The notes below the pieces were generated by a model, which saw only the letters and a list, made by a program, of their open reading frames with translations, was not told the DNA's origin and did not search any database. The position numbers were made by a program, and so were the translations under genes. From NCBI GenBank assembly GCA_029378245.1, contig JARKIF010000008.1:1612001-1676000 (forward strand): a stretch of 64,000 nt of DNA, written 5' to 3'. Source of the stretch: Roridomyces roridus (Eukaryota; Basidiomycota; Agaricomycetes; Agaricales; Mycenaceae). Shown one piece after another: positions 59,891-64,000 of the stretch; within the stretch, counting starts at the first letter, position 1, and the number at the start of each line of letters is the position of its first letter.

Positions 59891-61260
59891 ATGTCCGCCA
59901 TAAAGCGATTCATCCCCTCGAGATTGGCTGACATCGAGTCGGTTGAGGAATACCGACCTGGGGCTTCCATCCTATCTCGATCGGAGACGAATTCGCGCAT
60001 GGACGCTACAGGGTCATTCACAAGCTCGGTGCCGGCGGATCCTCGACCATTTGGCTGGCCTGCGACCAACAAAACCTTCCAGGCACCCTGGTTACTCTCA
60101 AAGCTATGCGCTCTGACGCATCTTCCAAGTCACCGGAAGACCTAGCAGAAATCACCGTTCCCCAGTCCCTACAGGCTGCTTTCCCTGAGTTCAACGACGA
60201 TTTCCAGTCTGTGCAAGACCATTTCGTGGTTCAAGGCCCCAATGGCGATCATCGCTTTCTAATTTGCCCCCTGGTAGGCCCCAGTATCATGACTACGTTG
60301 CAGTCACCTAGCAGTCGGAGGCTACGGAGAGACCTGGCAGTCAAGGTGGCGAAACAGACGACTAGTGCGCTACATCGTATGCACGCCGCAAGTCTCGCGC
60401 ATGGTGGTAGGTATTCCATCCCGTCTGTTTGTAAAGTTCACTCATACCAGCCAGACCTCACGACGTCGAATGTTCTTTTCCGCTTCACGAAAGATGTCCT
60501 CAGATGGTCAGATGATGACGTTTACAGCCATTTTGGGCTGCCAAAGACCGAGGTGGTCAGAACTCGTGATGGAAGCCCTCGAGAGGTTAATGCGCCTGCA
60601 AAGCTAGTCCAGCCCATCGAGCACTCCAAAATCGCCCACGCATCTCTCCTCGAGGAAAGTGTCGTCCTCATTGATTTCGGCCAATCCTACTGCATCACAA
60701 GTCCGCCGGATGACTACGAACCCGCGACAGCCATGAATTACATGTCCCCGGAGATTCGCTTCGACGAACGTACGGCCGGTGTCCAAACGGACATCTGGGC
60801 CTTGGGCTGCGCGATCTTCGAGATCCGCGCAGGATTCCCGCTCTTTGACTCGTTTTTCGGCAGCGACGCGGACATCCTCAAACAGAACGTCGAGACGCTG
60901 GGTCGACTACCCGACCCGTGGTGGGGCTGCTTCGAGGAACGTACGCTGTGGTTTGAGGAGGACGGGAAACTGAGGGACGCGGAAGCCCAGAAGCGCGATG
61001 GGATCCGCCTCACGAGCTCCAAGACCTCCATTCGAGAGAAATTGCCGATAGGTACGCAGGAAGATGTGGAATGGCTGGCTGGCTGCGAGAGTGCCATGGC
61101 GGAGTGTCCCATGGCGGAAAATGTAGGAGTCAAGATGTCGGAAGAGGAGGTCGAGTTGCTCGGGGACCTTTTGGAGAAAATGCTTAGGTATCTTCCGGAG
61201 GAGAGGATCACGATAGCAGAGGTCATGAGGCATCCTTGGTTTCAGATGACACTCGAGTAG
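59891..61260 (+). CDS. SRPK-type serine/threonine kinase (one frameshift)
   Basis: Exons 59891-60406 and 60455-61260; about 440 residues. Gly-rich loop VIHKLGAGGSSTIWLA, beta-3 lysine TLKAM, catalytic loop AHGDLTTSNVLF, DFG in VLIDFGQSY, APE-like NYMSPEI, and VQTDIWALGCAIFEI. The VEEYRPGGFHPI start is the usual opening of fungal SRPK-like kinases. The catalytic HRD is HGD, common in this branch. One base is missing in a G run near 59960. The 48-nt intron reads through in frame, so the unspliced ORF looks open. The start codon is the least certain point. Confidence 0.82.
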
Positions 61261-61351
61261 CTACCTCTGTGTATCTGCTTCAATTCGTACCGTTTTCCTT
61301 TGAACGAGGTTTCTGGGTCAGAATTTACTGTATTCTGCCCGTGAAAAATAT

Positions 61352-61520
61352 AATCTATGTAAGGCTTCCTCGCCCAGAAAACAATAAACTCCCTCTCAGC
61401 ACCAATCAGATCCCACTCTTTTCCAAGCCCTTCCACAAGCTGGTCGTACTCGGCTTCCGATGCCACAATACCATATCCCCCTGCCTGGAGCACCGGCGTC
61501 TTGATCCCCTTCCACAGGAA
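61352..61520 (-). pseudogene. C-terminal fragment of a UMTA-type methyltransferase
   Basis: Reads GIKTPVLQAGGYGIVASEAE, then YDQLVEGLGKEWDL and EFIVFWARK. This is close to the end of the gene at 58433-59361 (GMKTPVLQAGGYGVVASEAE, EWELGPGL, DFVIFWAKK). No motif I or SAM-binding part is present upstream; residual similarity fades near 61570. It is a remnant of a duplicated methyltransferase gene. Confidence 0.75.
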
Positions 61521-62079
61521 GACTCCAGTAGGTAGCGCGTGTCTTTATAGGTTGCACCGGTGATGCGAAACTGGTGGGTGCAAGCAGAAGGGGGCAACCC
61601 TCATGGAAGAGCTGGCTCGTCTTCATCACGGGTCACCGGCGGGTAGTCTGACGACAATCCGAACCAGGAACCCGACCGAGCCGCGCTTAGACTACTGGCA
61701 GATATCTGTGGATCCCTTTGCGGCTTGATAGTCACAGGTATGCGGTTGGCAATGCAGGATAAGTGCTTTCTCATTCATCTACAGGGCCGGTGGCAGTCGT
61801 CTTCATGGGTGTGCTTGCTCAGAGAATTTGGAATCGGATATATTTGCCATTGATGTCTTCGGAGACGCGCGTCGCGTTTCCAAGCAACAACAGACAAATT
61901 GAGGACCCCTCTGGAAAACGGTGAGAGCAAGTCACAAATATATCAGCAGCACCTTAAGACGTCCGAAACGCAATAGACAAGTGTAATGTACAGACACAGA
62001 TACATATGGACAGATAACCCAACTAATCGAAGGTTTGAGATGAACACCGACGGCAGGGAGAGAGAGACATACAACAATC
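61521..62079. other. intergenic stretch, nothing recognised
   Basis: Lies between the methyltransferase remnant and the RAD6 3' end. No ORF with motifs, repeat or RNA gene seen. The last 100 bases are presumably RAD6 3' UTR. Confidence 0.4.
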
Positions 62080-62708
62080 TCAATGGTTCCCATCGACAGT
62101 ACCATCTTGCTCCTCTTGCTCGTCGTCCTCGAGCTTGTCCTCCGGATGCAACCAGCTCTCCTCCACAGTCGCCTTGACGCGTCGGACATACTCCTTCATG
62201 TTCTCCCGGTACAGTTGGGCGGCCTCGGCATTGGCGGGACTGTTGGGGTTGGGATCGTGCAGGAGACTTTGTATCGACGTGAGAATGGCAGCGACAGTCG
62301 TACGTCGGTGACCAGCGATTCTGGAGAATGTCTAGACATAATTCGCCGTTGGCGTACACGTTCGGGTGGAACATGCGTGAGAGGAACTTGACGGTCGGTG
62401 GCTTGTTCGGGTAAGACTCGTCAAAGTTGAGCACGAGTTTAAACGTGCCGTCTTCGAACGGTGTTTCCGCTAGATAACGAGTGGGATTAGAGGGTGCAAG
62501 GAGCGAGATTGGCGATGTAGCTGACCTGGCCCGAAGATGACTGCATTCCAAAGCATGATATTGTCCGGACATGGGCTGCCAGAGATGCCGCCCGGAGGAT
62601 CGGTCGAAAGGCGTTTAAAGTCTCGAATGAGACGGCGTTTGCAATTTGTGGACTACCAGAACGAAGGGTGAGTGTGGAACAGAGAATGGGCGGAGGTGGA
62701 CGGACCAT
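62080..62708 (-). CDS. RAD6: ubiquitin-conjugating enzyme E2 RAD6/UBC2 (one frameshift)
   Basis: E2 for PCNA and histone H2B ubiquitination and the N-end rule. Exons 62708-62706 (ATG only), 62652-62526 and 62469-62080; 172 residues. [56 protein letters not shown] and the active-site Cys88 in [19 protein letters not shown] are all as in RAD6. An extra T after TACGAC (near 62316) shifts the frame. Past it [20 protein letters not shown] and an acidic tail (EDDEQEEQD) follow; acidic tails are known from yeast Rad6. Confidence 0.95.
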
Positions 62709-63019
62709 GGTGGAGGCAAGAAGGAGAGAGAGTGTGGCGCCGTGTTTGTGCTGACAACTTGAATCCAAATCTGTCCGACTCACTTGATTTCCTCGACTTG
62801 TGACTCCAGGCGATCTCTGCGTCGATCCCCGTGCGCTGGCGCCGAACTTGAGGCAGCAAGGCGTGTTCACCACGCGGTTTATCAGGTCGTGTGAGACAAC
62901 AGAATATTATTTCGTGGTAGGATTATACGAAGCTACACTTGTAGAGAAGTCCGTTTAACAATTATAGGCAGGGTAGGGTATTGTATTCGAGGACAGTTCA
63001 CAGGGCCCAATATCCGCTG

Positions 63020-64000
63020 TTACGGGAGGAACGTCGAGAGAGCACGGTTGGGGTACCGTCCTGGGTCTCTTGTTCAAAATATATTCTTGACCAAGGAGAG
63101 CGACTTACGGGGCTGAAAGCACTGCGGCCGTTGTGCATCTGGTCGTCGTGGTCGGCGTCATCGGAGCCTTGATACAGTTCAATGATGTTCCCGATGGATT
63201 GCGTCGATGCGGGGTTTATATGCAACTGAAATTGGGTCAGATTCAACGCGTTTTGGGTAAGGATGGACAGACAGATGCAGTGGTTTGCGCCCAACGAGCG
63301 GAAGGCCGTCGACCAGGCCCAGAACTATTACCGCTTCGGATTCCGCGCGCGCGTGGCGACGCTCGAGCATTGAGGCTGAAGATCACGGTCATTAGGGATT
63401 CTGGGCAGGCCACAAGAATCATACGAGGCAAGGAAACAGTTTGAAGAGACTACAAAATGAGGTGAGCTTCAAAGATAGTGCAGAACTCCTGCTTACCTTT
63501 GGTCAGGATCGCGAGAACAGCCAACCATATCACTACGGTTTGTTAAGCCCGCTATCGGTTGTGTTTCTCCCATGCTTACTGTATTGTCCCAAAAGCAGAT
63601 ACTATGCGCGCGTGAGTTCAAGAGATGTCCAGCTGACTAGAATACTCACACATATCAAGGTGCCTAGGAATGACAAGCTTCGAGCTGTTAGACAAGCAAC
63701 ATCAGGCGAAAATCAAGCAGTTACCTGGTAATGACACCCGTTTCTTGAAAGGAAAACTGAGCCCACAACTCCATACAGAGACCAAAAACACTCACGCAGC
63801 GTCCACAAGATGACTCGGTTAAGCAGCTGCCTCGCACTCTCGCCCTCGCTATGAAAAGATGTGAGTCACCTTCACAAACCCCAGACGAGATACCGACCCT
63901 TGAGCAGCACTCTGCGATCGTCGACAAGCCAAGAAATAAGCGATCCAGGCAGATATGACCAAGTCCACAACCGCACTCATCCCCAAGAGCGCAGCGAAGA
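63020..64000 (-). CDS. DUF6534-like membrane protein, 3' part (cut by window edge)
   Basis: On the minus strand the edge sequence reads GMSAVVDLVISAWIAYFLAC, then, after an intron, SARQLLNRVILWTLR and TGVIT. Further on come a short NAR motif (IFSLNARAS) and a hydrophilic tail (NLTQFQLHINPASTQSIGNI). This order, helix-TGxIT-helix-LNAR-tail, is typical of agaricomycete DUF6534 seven-helix proteins. The middle (about 63440-63720) has several short exons that I could not join in one frame. The stop at 63020 assumes a 48-nt intron after SAFSP. Function unknown. Confidence 0.55.

Overview
The window is nuclear DNA of a filamentous basidiomycete, most likely a mushroom-forming agaricomycete. Genes are dense on both strands and split by many short introns, mostly 43-60 nt with GT...AG ends. 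Gene families typical of these fungi are present: a DUF6534 membrane protein, DUF1776, WSC-domain proteins, an ATG9 with a long C-terminal tail, a UMTA-type methyltransferase and an SRPK-type kinase. There is no sign of plasmid, phage, CRISPR or organelle sequence. Exon structures below were worked out by hand from reading frame, splice signals and remembered family motifs. No database search was run.

Layout. 0-13.3 kb: 3' end of an unknown gene, GPI10, RPC17, a proline-rich unknown, a broken arrestin-like gene, BRX1, a triple-KH RNA-binding protein, an ADGF-type adenosine deaminase, a stray GPI10 fragment and a RidA protein. 13.3-24.5 kb: ATG9, a RAP1-like telomere protein, LEU4 with a doubled regulatory domain, cytosolic glutamyl-tRNA synthetase and a cyclic phosphodiesterase. 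24.8-36.4 kb: a five-WSC/GH30 secreted glucanase, a P-loop protein of possible Crinkler type, a GNAT, DUF1776, a voltage-gated K+ channel and a zinc-type oxidoreductase. 36.4-38.7 kb: gene-poor, with tRNA-Ser-derived partial repeats and one intron-containing tRNA-Ser(AGA). 38.7-48.8 kb: a flavin monooxygenase, ATP2, a secreted histidine acid phosphatase, a secreted beta-trefoil-like lectin and an OSBP. 48.6-54.1 kb: a 4.6-kb rearranged insert between two about 420-bp direct repeats, holding an EXO1 fragment and orphan ORFs. 54-64 kb: ALG11, RRS1, TAF12, an unknown, a methyltransferase, a kinase, a methyltransferase fragment, RAD6 and the 3' part of a DUF6534 gene.

Most genes are unrelated housekeeping genes, often in divergent pairs with short shared promoters: GPI10/RPC17, DUF1776/K+ channel, RRS1/TAF12, LEU4/GUS1, and ancestrally OSBP/ALG11. 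GPI10 and ALG11 both build mannose-containing lipid precursors in the ER.

About thirty one-base frameshifts interrupt otherwise conserved genes, including LEU4, GUS1, RAD6, ATG9, RAP1 and the GH30 protein. Most are +1. About half of the genes are clean. Consensus insertion errors from long-read assembly are the simplest reading. For each such gene, correcting only the shifts I could place restores one full-length frame.
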